64,000 nucleotides of DNA from Musa acuminata AAA Group (GCF_036884655.1 NC_088357.1:8915001-8979000), one strand, 5' to 3'; numbered from the stretch's first letter, positions 24,901 to 38,005 are shown. Numbers and translations are program-made. Notes: a model not told the origin generated them from the letters alone.

Positions 24901-27900
24901 AACCTCGTCTGTCCTTCCATCTTCCTTTTGATCATGTTTGGCCACTTGTCCTTTTTATTGTGAATAAGTTCTCTCCATCCATGCTATGTTCCTTTCTACT
25001 TTCGATAGAAATAGGCATAATTTACTACTACTAGTCCTGATCCCATGTTCTGCTAGTTAGACAATTTTTCATCATTGTTTTATGCATTGTTCTGAATCTG
25101 TTACATATTAGTGGGTTTCTGCAGTTTAATGACCTTCAGTTTTTTCCTCTCTTTGATAACTTGGTCGATCCAACACTAGCTGCTTGGCAGTCTTTGACGT
25201 CCTCACATTTGACTCATAAAAATAATGCTAATTTATTAGCAATGGGATTTCTTGAATGGGACAGTTGGACAAATAAATCATCAAACTCTATTCAGTTGAT
25301 GTTGATTGCAGCAAGTCTATATTATTTATGTTTTGCCAGATATATTTTGTTCTACCACAGCTAGAGTTGCATTTTGATTTTTTTTTTTCCCAAAAAAGTC
25401 ACACAAAACACTTTGTAATGACTTTATTTGTTGTGTTGTGCCAAATAAAGACAAGAAAAAGGGTGGAGAATAAGTCTCTGTGAGATTTTATTCTTCTAGT
25501 GTTTGTCCTGGTAAAGTTGGATGGTTGTTCCTCAATTTTCTCATTCACAACATGTAGGAGGAAGTGGCAAAAGGACTTGGAAGGTGTAGGTTGGCTAGTG
25601 CTGTTTATCCAGTCTTGATCCTTGATCCATGCATGACCATCATTTAATCCGTGTACTCATGGTGGTCATCTGTCATATGACCAAATTTCTCCATGCTTAT
25701 TTCCTTGTCACGTGGCCATCCTATAGTCTTTGGAACTTGCTCCTCTCTACTTCTTCTACTTCTTCTTAGCAGACAACTGGAATAAGTTACTTGGGAAACA
25801 TCTGGTTCACTAACATGCACCGGATGAGCCTTTTCACTAACAGTAGTGGTTGATACATTGTAACTTCCAAGGGAGGAATACGGTGGTTATTGTTTGCTTT
25901 ACATAGCAAATTAATAGTGATATTAGTTTTTTATTATCGTTATGCAATTTACATCATCCTGTTTCTTGCAGGTGTATTTGTATGGTGGTCATGTGACTTC
26001 TTGGAAAAATGACCATGGGGAGGAGTTGCTCTTTCTCAGCACTAAGGTATCGGAACTATATTTTCAGTGTTTGATAGGAGTTTAGTCATAAAGTTGGTTA
26101 GACCTCTCAGTTGAGCAATGGTAAACTTATATATAAGCATATTTATGCCTAGAATATGGTTAAATAATTACCTTCCAACCTGTGAACTAGGAGCTGGAAA
26201 AATAACCTATTCTGCAAGCTTTCATTTGCTTATGGTGCTTTCACATGATGGACTAGTGTATCTAATGGGATTCCAGGTTGTTAAATAATAGAGCAATAAG
26301 GCTAGATCCTCGAACATCCATTTGCTTTTTATAATACTAAAGAAAAAAATAAAGAAAAGGATGCTAAGCAATAACAAAAGAACATACCAGCAATCTAGAG
26401 TATATTAATTTAGATCATTAAAAAATATTTCCTTATTTTTGATTTAACAAATGAGATGAGGTATATATCAAGTTTAAACCTCTTTTCTTGTAATGAATGC
26501 ACCTTGCAGGATTGCCTCCAAATTTATAGGAATTCTCATTCAAAGGTCTTGCTTGGTCTTGTTGGATCAGACCAAACAAGATGTTATGCAAACTAGCACA
26601 ACCTTAATCCATCCGCTTCATAGCAATCTTAATGGACCTTACTAGTTGTGTCACATTGTTCAACTCATGAAGTTAACTCTCATGTCCCAAAAGCTAACTG
26701 AATTTCATTTGACCATCCCAATACTAACCTGAATTCTTGGTTCTGCTTACATTGAAACAAATATTTAAATGCCACCAGAACAAGTTCATTTCTTGTGGCT
26801 TCTACATTTACAAGCACTTGGAAGTCATTGTCTTGGAAGCTACTGTTTGTCAATCTTCACTTTATGAAACTATAGTCCTATAAATTTTTACCACTTGCAT
26901 CCAGCGAAACAGGCTCATGGAATTCGATTGCAGCAGCTAATCTGTTTGGTTACCAGGTGCTAGATTGAAGTGTCTCAATAAGTTTTACGCAGTTTGTGTA
27001 AATTTCACCTATTTTAGGAAGTAATTGTTTTCCTAACTTTAGTGTTGTACAATTGGGGCCATGTTGAAATTTATATGAACTTATTTTAAGCTCTTAGATA
27101 GTTAATAATTATCTCGGAACATGTTAAGTAGCCATCCTCTTGCTCACTTTTCTTTTTTGTTTTCGTTGATACCACAAAGAGGCTGTAGGCATTGGTTGTT
27201 TGTGATTGAAAAATGAGTCAAGGGTTTACTTACAATAATTGTTCTGATCTCAGTGCCCATTTGAGGCTGATCTAGCGTTTGCATCCATGACCTTTGTAAC
27301 AAGGTATACATATGTAAAGTGAACTACTCAATTTACTTAGACCTAGGGATGTCGTTGAAGGATCTTAATTCTCTTTGGAAACAGGATCTTCAATTGTAGC
27401 TTGAATTACAAGTTTCTAAAATGATTTTCAGATATTTGGAAAAAAAGTTATTCATGGTTTTGTTCATTGCTTAAGGATTTTGCTCTGTTCAGAGCTCAAT
27501 GATGGAAAAAGATTTGCGACATTATGGTTTGTTGTTCTGTTGATTGCTGGCTGCTCAGTCAACATCAGGTTTTGACAGAACTTGTCTTGAATCTGTAATA
27601 TCCAGCATCATATTCTAATAAATCTGGGACCTTATTTCATACGTAAATTCTGTTTCAAGTCCATAACAACTAGCTCACTTTTTTCTGTTCTATATATTTG
27701 AAACTCATTTGGCAGTGTTTGATACTATGCCAGATCACTGTTTGATTGCAAAACATGGATGAAAATTCTGACTTTTTCTCATCATCCGTTATGTAAGTCA
27801 TATGTCACTTATATAAGACTTGTGAATAGAACTTCGAGAACATCATGATAATCACTAAAGCATGATGGTAGGATCTATCTATTACAATTTCTAGATATGA

Positions 27901-29620
27901 GGATGATTATATTTAGTTAGTCTGGCTCGGGTTCCTTGTCTTCTTTTACTTGCTATAGCTAGTTGCTTGTTCACTGTCAATCTTTCTCATCTTGTTTCTA
28001 CTTTCTACAATTAATGATTTGTGATCAAGGTGCATCAATTACTTTCGTAAATCCTTTTTTCTTAATTCAAAAGTGGTCACTGAGTTTTATTATCTACTTT
28101 ATCATTTTAACATGTGTAACTGATGTGTTTTCATCTTCTTCATGATCACATGGGCTATCATATTTGTTTTTTGTTTTTCTTCTAGGCCATTTTCAAGCCT
28201 CCAAAAGCTATACGCGGAGGCATTCCGATATGCTTTCCTCAAGTATGACGTTCTTTTGACTATAGTTATTATATCTTTTTATTTTTGGATCTATTACATT
28301 TCTCACTCAATGTAATAAATATGCAGTTTGGGAGCCATGGAAATCTTGAACAGCATGGCTTTGCAAGGAATAGGCTTTGGAGTATCGATTCTGATCCTCC
28401 TCCTTTTCCTACAGTTAGCTCCAATAAAGCTTTCATTGATTTGATCTTTAAACCTAGTGAAGATGATCTTAAGTTATGGCCTCATAGGTAAAATAAGTAT
28501 TGTCACCAATTATTTATTCTATTTGAGCTGTAATGATGTATAGCAAGGTCTTTTGTTTATTTATATTTTTATCATTGCAATAAATCTTTAGTAAACTTTT
28601 AAGCTTGGATGACTCCTGAAAACTTTGATGCTCATATCTTCTTTTTGTGCAGTTATGAATTCCGTTTAAGGATTACACTAGGGCCTGGAGGAGATCTAAT
28701 GCTGACGTCACGCATTAGAAATACTGATGGAAAACCATTCTCCTTCACATTTGCCTACCACACTTATTTTTCTGTTTCTGATATCAGGTAATATAACTCA
28801 CTGGTATCTGCTTAGCTTTAAATGTTCTTGTGCTATGCTGCTGATATTTTAGTGACATTTTCTCTGATATCGAGAACATCTGAAATGTCTTGTGAATTTT
28901 ATTGGTTGATGAAATATATCATTTTTAAATAATGGAGGATGCAATTTTTTATAATTTTGTGCTGTTACCAAAAATTTTTTTGTGCTTCAACATCAAACGA
29001 ATATTTCAGTGAAGTTCGAGTTGAAGGGCTGGAGACGCTTGATTACCTTGACAACCTAAAAGCCAAGGAACGTTTCACAGAACAAGGAGATGCAATTACT
29101 TTTGAGTCTGAAGTAAGTACATGAGATGATCATTTGTTGATTCATAACCTTGATGCTAAATTATCTTTATGACAGGTGGACAAGATCTATTTGGGGACAC
29201 CGAGCAAAATAGCAATTCTAGATCATGAAAAAAAACGAACCTTTGTCTTGCGGAAAGATGGGCTTCCAGATGCAGGCAAGTTCACATTGTCCTTTGCTGT
29301 CTCTTTATTGTAGCTTTCTTTGATGGTGTTTTAATAAAAGAAGCTAACCTTTTGGATCCTAAGACCTGACTATTTTACTAACATACTATTGTTTTTTTTT
29401 TTGGTCAGTGGTATGGAATCCTTGGGAGAAGAAGGCCAAATCCATGGCGGATTTTGGCGATGATGAATACAAGCATATGCTATGTGTGGAGGCTGCAGCT
29501 ATTGAGAAGCCCATCACTCTGAAACCTGGCGAGGAATGGAAGGGAAGGCTGGAGCTATCTACTGTTCCTTCCAGTTACCGCAGTGGGCAGCTGGATCCTC
29601 AAAGGGTGCTTCAAGGATGA
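21961..29620 (+). CDS. Glucose-6-phosphate 1-epimerase (aldose 1-epimerase superfamily)
   Basis: Eight exons, 21961-22053, 25972-26046, 28186-28242, 28327-28487, 28653-28787, 29010-29112, 29176-29275 and 29409-29620, join in frame to 311 residues, the usual length. The enzyme (EC 5.1.3.15) interconverts the alpha and beta anomers of glucose 6-phosphate. Landmarks are LYGGHVTSWK, RGGIPICFPQFG (66-77), HGFARNRLW (85-93), FAYHTYF with His165, and MLCVEAA with Glu269, the expected general base of this fold. No transit peptide is visible, so it is probably cytosolic. The first intron is 3.9 kb and carries a fold-back element. Intron 7 starts with GC instead of GT (CAG|GCAAGT at 29275/29276); this is the only choice that keeps DAVVWNPW in frame. 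The family call is very secure. Confidence 0.95.
23641..24261. mobile_element. Fold-back (long terminal inverted repeat) element in epimerase intron 1
   Basis: The left end begins GTTATGCCCCAAGTAT and the right end finishes ATACTTGGGGTGTAAC. Pairing continues inward for roughly 190 bp per arm, for example AATTAATATA/TATTAATT, ATTACATT/AATGTAAT and AGCTAACAAAATA/TATTTTGTTAGCT. The middle holds further diverged inverted pieces (TTTTGCAACAAC and GTTGTTACAAAAT). No coding capacity. I found no clear target duplication, so the class (Mutator-like MITE or other) is open. Confidence 0.65.
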
Positions 29621-31952
29621 AAACCATTATGCTTTATGGTAAGCTTTTCAATCTGTAGCTTTTATCATTTATCATGCACAAAGAGGTATAAGCATGGACA
29701 CTGATGGTAGTGTATACAGGATCTGGGTAATTCAGTTTTGAGGTGCTAGGAGTACTATAGAGTATAGACGATCATCACTTAATGTGATAGGACCTTACTC
29801 ATAGTTGTTTGATTGAATCTTAATTTGTTTTAAGGATTAGTGCAAAGATTGTAGACATTTGTGGCATCTATGGTTAGAACACAGAAGCTTACTACTGTAA
29901 CTTGCAACTATAGTATATCATCTATTTGAGTTGATTCACAAAGATACCCCCTCGACTGAGCTCAATGGAAGTGAAATAGCCATGCATTCTACACCTAGTG
30001 GCTGGGAACTTATGGCTTGTTTTTGTTGACGTCTAGTGCTACTTTAGTTGTGCCACACAACTAATTATAGCATGGATTGTGTAAGAACAAGTTTTCATTT
30101 AATCTTGTTTGTCTGCTTTTTATGCGTTCTCCTATGGGTCATTTGTTATAACTGAGATATCAAACTCTCTTAATCAGACCTTGTTTATATCATTTATCAA
30201 CAATAATTATGTTGAAATTATTGTTTTAAGTAATATTTTTTAGTTTTAGCTTGATAGCATCCCATATCTTGTAGGATATTCTTTCTCGTGAGGTTTATGT
30301 ATTCCTGTAATTTTCGTATATTTGGTATGCTATTATAATCATTACCTTTGTAAAATGTTTTTATAACCTAGTTTGTCTTTGCTAGTTCTCCCTCATAATA
30401 AACAATAGATCTGGTCTACATGCTCGCTGACATGGTGCATCTTTGTAATTATCAGATTTGCAGGCACACTTCTTTGTTGGATGCTTGGCATCAAGTTAAA
30501 GCTCTGTCAAGCTCTGTCCTGTCCGTTGGCGGTAAGTTAAAATCTTTGTTCATCTCTTTTTTTTTTTGTTTTTTTTTTCCACCTGTCTTTTGTATGTAAG
30601 GTGGGCTCAAGCAGACCTGTGAAAGGGGAATGCTGGATATGTTTCAAAACATACAACGGGGATTGTAGAATGCTCAATAAGTCTGACTTGTGCTTTGCTT
30701 CTGTATACTGTCATAAAATCAAAATTTTTGAGTCTGTGATAAGAAGGCCTTTGGCACCCTCTGAGTTGCTGATTGATGCAGTTTCATCAATCTTGTTGGC
30801 TTAGAGTTTAGATATACTTGGCTATTATATATTTAGCAAGTGTCCGTATCTAACATGGATACAAATATTTCTTGATATGTTCAATAAAAGAGTTGTTGAC
30901 ACTAACCGAAATGTCACCAGGAAGTAGAGGAGGGATATATAATATGATAATATCAAATTTGGAAGTGGTTCATATGCAGTTTTCAAATCTAAAGCTCATT
31001 TGTTAATCAATCTCTACATCTTAACTTGGATCATGGGATTGATGGAATACAAATATTGAAGCATGCATCTTGCCCTCCTTTTCGCGACGGTGGAAACAAT
31101 GGTCGACTAAAGACCAGGATAGCCGGTAACAGAGGAGGCTGTAGGTGGAAAAAAAGCCTAGATGAGGGAAAGCCCTCAAGTTAAAACTAGTTGTAATTAA
31201 TCTTGTAATCGTGACACCTAAACTCTCCACCTAAGCTACATTCACCACTCTGAAATGTACATTAATCTTTTTACTCCTCATCAAAACACGGACATATTCA
31301 AAGTCGTTTTATTATAGTAATATCGTCGTGATGCCACAATCTAATGGAAGTCATGACGTGGACCAACATCTCCTTTTTCTTTCTTAGATGCCAAGCATCA
31401 TCTCCCTACTTTATTGGTCAAGCCGTCAGGGGTTGGGTAGCAAATTTGAAGCTTCCGATTAATTCTCCATCCTCCATCTCTACATCCTCGTATCCCAACC
31501 CTCCGTTAATGCGACAAGTCAAGAAGTTCTAGATGATTGCGATGGGAGGACTGGGCACTTTCAAATGGGAGAATCTCGATTAATAATCAAATCCTTTCCG
31601 TTTGAAAATCCACCAACTTTCTTCTATTTATTCTTCGATTGCTCGAGTAAAATTCAAGACCCAAGGTTCGGAACACGCGGTGGGGCCTCCTGTCTTAGAA
31701 GCCGCCAAGGCATGACTCCGGCCGTCTGATTCGTGCAACGGCTTGCAGAACAAGGCACTTCTCCTCTCGTCCTCCCGAATCATCTCCATCGTAATACATC
31801 CTACGCGGTCATACTTTTAGACGATCAAGATCTGTTCCCGTCACAATCAACGGTGGATCAAGACGGTTTCATATATGTTTACATGCAAACAACCGCATAT
31901 ACTAATCCACTCTGTAGCGGGCGCCAACCCCTAACGGCAATGAATATATTCA
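29621..31952. other. Intergenic region between epimerase and FSP1-like genes
   Basis: Probable 3' UTR to roughly 29.9-30.5 kb, then spacer with poly(T) runs near 30560. No gene seen; frames of 60-75 codons are unsupported. Confidence 0.5.
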
Positions 31953-31960
31953 TATAAATA
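31953..31960 (+). promoter_or_regulatory. TATA box of the FSP1-like gene
   Basis: TATAAATA lies 66 bp upstream of the start codon, which implies a short leader of about 30-40 nt. Confidence 0.55.
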
Positions 31961-32018
31961 GAAGCGGGAGGCAGCGTTGAGGCTCCAACTCGACGACTCG
32001 GAAGGCAGGCAGCCAGCC

Positions 32019-35000
32019 ATGGGAGGAGTCGCAGGCGATGGGAGCTCCAGGAGCAGGGTCGTTGTGGTCGGTGGAGGAGTCGCCGGGGCGTTCCTCGCGA
32101 AGCCTTTGCAGTTTGTCGCCGACGTTGTCGTCATCGACTCGTATGTTTCTCTCCCTCTTTGTCTTCTCTCCACCCTGCGCCTTCTTTTCCCTGGTTGTTC
32201 GGTTAGATTTCGTCTTGGCGACGAGCTATCCTACTTGTGGAGATCACTCTTTTTGATGGTGTATATATCCCACCTTATCTCCCTTTTTCTGGATTGGAAC
32301 GATTTTGATGTAAATTTTACTGGGAAGGGGGGTTTTCGGTTGAGCGGTGTGCTCTTTGTGGGGTATAGATTCAACAAGTAGATGGTGTCCTAAAATCCTG
32401 CTTAGCGTTCAAGTGAATGTGGGATGACGCTATTGAAATTTGTATCCTCACAATTGCAAATGTTAGGGTTTTTATGTATTTCAGGGACATAACCGATGAC
32501 TCTTTTGTTAGCGTGCTTGTAATTGTTCGTTCATCACCATAAAACAATACAAGAAATAAACACGACGATATTGGAATTTGATATGCATGCAAGTAAATTC
32601 TGTTTAGTACTTTAGGAAATTATTTCCTTACAATTGCAAATTTTAGGGTTCTTGGGTATTGTAGGGACTTGAGCAATGATTCCTTTGGTTGCACGCCTTT
32701 AGTTGTTTGATCATAATCGACTAACCAAATAGGACCAAAAAAATGTCTTGACCTTCTCATGTGAAATTTGCTAGGCATACAAGTGAATTTTCATTGATAC
32801 TTATTTTAGGTGGCTTATGTAATGACTCCTATAGTTGAATGCCTGTAATTGTTTAATCATCATCGCCTAACCAAACAAGACCCCAAAAAAGGCCATGACA
32901 TCCTCATGTTATGAAGAATCTTATGCATAAAAGATTTAGGTGACATTCTGATACAACAACATCAAAACTGTAAGTTTCAACTATTTGGGTCAGCTACATG
33001 GATCTTTTGTCGTAATTGAGATATGCAAAAATCTATATGTTTAGTTAAATTTAGAATACTTAAATTTCTATTTACAGTTTCTAACAAAGTCTTTTTAGGT
33101 CTTTTTCTATATCTCATCGTACCACTAATATTAATCATTTCATCTCTTCTAACCACCGCATTCATAGGTCTCTTCACGAATAAAAATGTTTCTTTTCAAT
33201 CATCCAAAATATGTGTATCGATGCATCTCTCATATTTGGATGCTGCTTGTTCCAATCATCCAATAAATTCTCTAGCTGTTTGTGCTTTCCTTATATGTTT
33301 CCTTTGACCTATGATATCAGGAAGGAATATTTTGAGATGCCCTGGACAGAATTAAGATCAATGGTGGAGCCTTCATTTTCTGGCAGAACACTGATTAAAC
33401 ACACTGATTACCTTAGTAATGCAAGAATTATAACATCTTCAGCAGTCGGTATCACTGAAGACCAGGTGTTGACAGCAGATGGAGATTCAATTACTTTTGA
33501 TTATCTTGTAATTGCCACTGGTCATGCATACTCAACTCCTAAAAGCAGAGATCGCCGGCTTGAACAGTTTGAACAAGGTAAGCATTCAGCATTCTTTCCT
33601 TGTCTGCAGTGTGAAGTTTCAGGACAAAATTGGAACTATCTTTATGTTTCAGTGTCATGTTTCTTCGTGCTGATAGATAACTGAAATTTTCCTTATCATG
33701 TTTTATCTGATTCAAACATTTGAAGTAGCTAAACATTGGCTTTACCAATATTTGGTCATCCTGAGTAAAAGCAATTAGCAAAGTTCTTTGTTAAAGCCAG
33801 AACAACCAGTTGATATTGCCATTTGATTATTTATTAGATACATATAGCTTAATAGATATATACTTATCATCTCAGCTTTATGTCTGTTTATTTACCTTAG
33901 ATCTGCATCTTTAGCCAACAGGTTTGGTTATGGATACTGATGGAATCAATTATCTTGCACTGCTCATAGAGACATACACTATGCTTAATTGCTTCTGTTG
34001 ACCTCGAAAGATCCACACTGGTAACATTTTGACACTTCAGTTGTACTTGCAAGATCTAAGTCCTGGGTAATTAGCACATGATCTGCAACTTTTAGATGTT
34101 CACAAATTTGTAGTTTCCTCTCTGGCTTCAGAAGTCATGTCAGAACGGATTATGTGTGTCAATTCGTTTCCATTTCAGTGTCTTCTTTGCATAAAAAGGC
34201 AGTTGAGTACAACATAGGTTTCAGGTTTTCAACTATTTTGATGATCATTTCCCTACTTGAGATCTGCACACACTGTTCTGTTTGAGTTAGAAAAACAATA
34301 CATGTTAATTATCTGCGATACATTCTCTTGCAAAGAGTTAGAAGTATACATGTGTTTATCCTGGACTTCTTTCCTGTATCTAGATCCGATGAGATAATGA
34401 CATATTTAGTATTATATAGCAATCGTGTCGTGTTGCACTCTATTGATGGCTACCTTTTGTTTTATATTCAGACAGCCAGAAGATAAAATCTTCCCAGTCT
34501 ATTTTAATCGTTGGAGGGGGTCCAACTGGTGTTGAACTTGCTGGAGAGATTGCAGTTGACTATCCAGAGAAGAAGGTGACCATAGTCCACAAAGGGTCAA
34601 GGCTGCTGGAATTCCTAGGGCCCAAAGCTTCTAAAAAGGCATTGCATTGGCTGACATCGAAGAAAGTAGATGTGCTCTTAGGGCAGTCAGTTGACTTGAA
34701 CTCCATTTCAGAAGCTGATGGAGCATACATGACTTCAGCCGGAGAAAAGATTGCAGCTGATTGCCATTTTGTCTGTATTGGCAAGCCACTGGGATCATCA
34801 TGGCTTCAGAATTCTGTTCTCAAGGATTGCTTGAACGAGAAAGGCAGGTTGATGGTTGATGAGTGCTTCAGGGTCAGAGGTCGAAGCAACATCTTTGCCA
34901 TTGGAGACATCACCGATGTTCCTGTAAGTCGTAGTCTTCTTAGAATGAACTCACTCTCAATTATATTGACAAGAAAGATGAATTAGTGAAGAAGAAATGC

Positions 35001-35391
35001 CTCAGTAGATGTAGATTATAATATTTCGATTTAGTTCCAGGCTAATTCAGTTAACGGATTATTTATCTCATCGAGACAGCGCATGATAAAAACCTTCTCT
35101 CTTTGGTAATGTATGTGTGGTTTTCATTTGCAGGAGATCAAAGAAGGATACATTGCTCAAAAACATTCTGCGGTGGTGTCGAAGAACTTGCAGCTGCTGA
35201 TGAAGGGAGGGAAGGAGAGCAAGCTGGTGAAGTACAAGGCCGCTTCTGCCACGACCATTGTGTCTCTGGGTCGAAAAGAAGGCGTGGGGCAGTTCCCGTT
35301 CGGCACGGTGATCGGGTGCCTGCCGGGGCGGATCAAGTCCAAGGACCTGTTTGTGGAAAAGACTAGGAAGAATCTGGGTCTCGACTCCTGA
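32019..35391 (+). CDS. FSP1/AIFM2-like FAD-dependent oxidoreductase
   Basis: Four exons, 32019-32140, 33321-33577, 34472-34923 and 35134-35391, give 362 residues, normal for plant 'apoptosis-inducing factor homolog' proteins. Residues 14-27 (VVVVGGGVAGAFLA) form the FAD-binding Rossmann motif. YLVIATGH follows, and the second dinucleotide motif is ILIVGGGPTGVELAGEI (about 137-153). NIFAIGDITDVP (266-277) is the C-terminal FAD contact. Animal FSP1 reduces ubiquinone or vitamin K at membranes using NAD(P)H and blocks lipid peroxidation; the plant substrate is not shown by the sequence. Intron 1 contains a LINE fragment that reaches to within about 60 bp of exon 2. Confidence 0.92.
32930..33265 (-). 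mobile_element. LINE (RTE-like) 3'-end fragment in FSP1-like intron 1
   Basis: On the minus strand, 32977-33177 keeps a worn C-terminus with NAVVRRDEMINI, RKRPKKTLLETVNRNL and IHVADPN, a layout seen at the end of plant non-LTR polyproteins. Just past the stop the minus strand reads GATGTTGTTG, a TTG-type tail. The copy resembles those at 3.04 and 10.15 kb. Ends are approximate and it is far too short to move. Confidence 0.6.
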
Positions 35392-35640
35392 TGTGTTTGC
35401 GTTGCCTCCTTGTTGTGTTATGCATGTTTGTTGGGGTTTCTGCCGGTGTCAGAATTATTTATATATATAGATCATGTTGATGAGCTCATAAGAGCTGTTT
35501 AATAGTTTGGCTGTGGGCTTTCAGAACACATTTGCACCTGATATCCATTCCCGTCCTCCAGAGGGGCTTCATTCAATGAAGATGCAGCTCACATGCAAAC
35601 AGGATGTAAATTTTAGTCTTGATGTGAAATCTGTTCTGAG
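35392..35640. other. 3' flank of the FSP1-like gene
   Basis: Probable 3' UTR, with a short TATATATA stretch at about 35459-35468. The tandem array starts right after it. Confidence 0.5.
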
Positions 35641-35649
35641 ATGTATCAC

Positions 35650-35905
35650 GGTGTTGTCCTCCTTTTAGGATGAATCCAAAAGATCATCTTTCTCATCAGT
35701 GTAGTAAGAGATAGTGTTATCCTCCTTTTAGGGTGAATCTAAAAGACCATCTCTCTCACCATTGAAGTGAGAGATCATGAATACTATTTGTCCTCCTTTT
35801 AGGATGAATCCAAAAGATCATCTCTCTCAACAGTGTAGTAAGAGATCATGAATAGTGTTATCATCCTTTTAGGATGAATCCAAAAGACCATCTCTCTCAC
35901 CAAAT
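35650..35905. repeat. Tandem array of about four 65-75-bp units
   Basis: Four copies of a unit with the core TCCTCCTTTTAGG(A/G)TGAATC followed by AAAAGA(T/C)CATCT(C/T)TCTCA, and a more variable AGTGTAGTAAGAGATCATGAA part. Copies begin near 35653, 35717, 35787 and 35856. The last has ATCATCC for ATCCTCC. It lies 260 bp downstream of the FSP1-like stop codon. Confidence 0.85.
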
Positions 35906-36585
35906 TTGATGCCCTCGCACGATCGAGATTGAACCAAACCGTATCGATTTTTGAGTCACGACATAAAAGGACTATAACACTCTGTGTATATAATGTAAAA
36001 AAAATTATTCAATATGAATAAGTTAGATTTTATTTTGTATGTAAGCGCTTGAATCAAATCTATGTTCAATGTCTTAACCTATCATAGGTTGAGTGTCAGG
36101 AAGACAATGAAACTTGATAGATGACCTTGTAAAATAGATGCTTGAGGATATTGCCCTATAGACATAGCTGGTGAGTTTGTTTATAACATACTAGTAACCA
36201 TTGGTGATGAAAATTAACTAATGGAATAATTATGTGGAATGATCGATCATTATTAAACCATGAAGTCATACACTAAGTCAAATGTTATAATTATGAGGTA
36301 ACGATTCACGATGATGAAGACTATCACTCATTGTGTAAGGGCAAGTAGACCTCCATGCCAATATCAAGTCATCATCCCCATATGATAGTGATCTAGCAAA
36401 CGTGCCACGTTGACAAGATATTCAACTAATAACATGTCGTTGGGTTACCTATATGTTGAATCCCCTTATACATACTACTCATTGTATTTCAACGTAAACA
36501 GGTCCAAATATGATACCTTATTCAATGGGTTATTTAACTATGTCATTTGTTGCATATCTAGATTTATTAGTTTTGGATCATTCAA
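35906..36585. other. AT-rich spacer, no gene seen
   Basis: Between two tandem arrays. No domain-bearing frame. Some phrases look like decayed transposon sequence, but I cannot assign a family. Confidence 0.4.
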
Positions 36586-36589
36586 AAGA

Positions 36590-37080
36590 TGCTTGATAGT
36601 CAACTTTGACTATGTCATATTGAGCAACTCTTTATGGTTAGATTAAATCATATTATTATCATTGAGTACTTTATGGCCAAATTCAATAATATTACTGTTC
36701 AACAATGCTTTGTGGTCAAACTTAACTAGGTTGAACTTGATCATGTTATCATCGGAGAATGCTTAGTAGCTAATTTGATCGCATAATTATCGAGCGATGC
36801 TTTGTGATCAAATTCGATGACATCATCATCATAGCCTACTTTATGGCTGAATTCGATCACCCTATTGTATTGTCGAAGAATGCTTCTTGATCGAATTCAA
36901 TCCTCTCATTGTTGATAGCTACTTCATAGCTAAATTTAATTGTATCATTGTCAGAAGACACTATATAGCAAGATTAGATCGTATAATCATCAAGCGATAC
37001 TCTACTAGATTTGATTACATCGTTGTTGAAGGATACTTCATGGTCGGGTTTGACACATCATCTAGTGATGTTTCATGCTT
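36590..37080. repeat. Degenerate minisatellite, about 40-50-bp period
   Basis: Roughly ten imperfect copies of a unit near ATGCTTTGTGGTCAAATTCG plus ATCATATTATCATCGAGC. Examples are at 36648-36700, 36760-36830, 36838-36900, 36920-36980 and 37010-37070. Unit length drifts by several bases and identity is modest, so it is old. Frames through it reflect the repeat and do not look like a protein. Confidence 0.7.
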
Positions 37081-38005
37081 CAAAAATTATTTTGAGTGAA
37101 CCCATATAGTTTTGGCCCTTTGGGATAAGATCCCTTATGATTTTGCCCTATAGAGATGGACCTCGAAAAACACCTCTAAGGATAGATAATTCTAATGTTT
37201 CTAAGTCCTTAATTTCCTGCTCTCAAGTGCTTATAGGAAAGTCAAGATCACTTGATCCCTACTTGAAATGCCATTTAATCGATCCTTATTTATCTTTATT
37301 GGTCCATGCGATGGTTTATAAGAAATTATTCAATTTAGATGGACCCCACAATCACCTCTAAATATTTTGATTTTCTACTGAAAGCATATTCTCATATGAC
37401 TTTGATGCTCATTTTATTTCTCTTACTATTCAATCAATCAATCGATGTGACTATTTTCCTTGATATTCAACCGATATGAAACTAAACATTTTTATTCATT
37501 AAAAAAATCTTCATCATTATGTATGTTGATAGCTCTTTTATGTATTGGATTAATCCTTTTATAGTGATAAATTATCTTAAAACCAATTATGTCAACTGGT
37601 CACGAGCCTCTTCTCCGGTCGCAGGCGATCTAACACGAAGCACCTGCGTATCCACCGCCATCTGTTGTTACACCACTCACATCTAACTACGACAGCAAGG
37701 TGGACAAAACCCCACGTAGCCATATCCTTGGCCGTCCGATCTCGTTCCCTACGAGCGACGTATCACCGCCGTCCGAGACGCCCCGTCCGCCATCACGAGG
37801 ACTCGAGAAGCTCCCGTAGTCCACCCAGCATACATGCGAGTCCCGTGACTCGAGTTACAATGACCGCGTCGCCACCCATGGCTCACGTGACACCGCATCT
37901 CTGCGCCCCACTCTCTATCTGGTGCTTCGCGGGCCGCCCACTTAACGGGAATGTCCGTGGCATCCGTCCGTAAATAAGGGTATATCCAAGAGTGCCATCG
38001 TCGAT
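37081..38005. other. Spacer 3' of the disrupted ATL gene
   Basis: AT-rich to about 37.6 kb, then GC-rich. The last part is downstream flank of the ATL-type gene on the minus strand. No independent gene seen. Confidence 0.4.

Noticed and set aside
36590..37080. CRISPR-like array
   Set aside because: Repeats are imperfect with no constant repeat/unique spacer pattern, and the genome is a plant's; it is a worn minisatellite.
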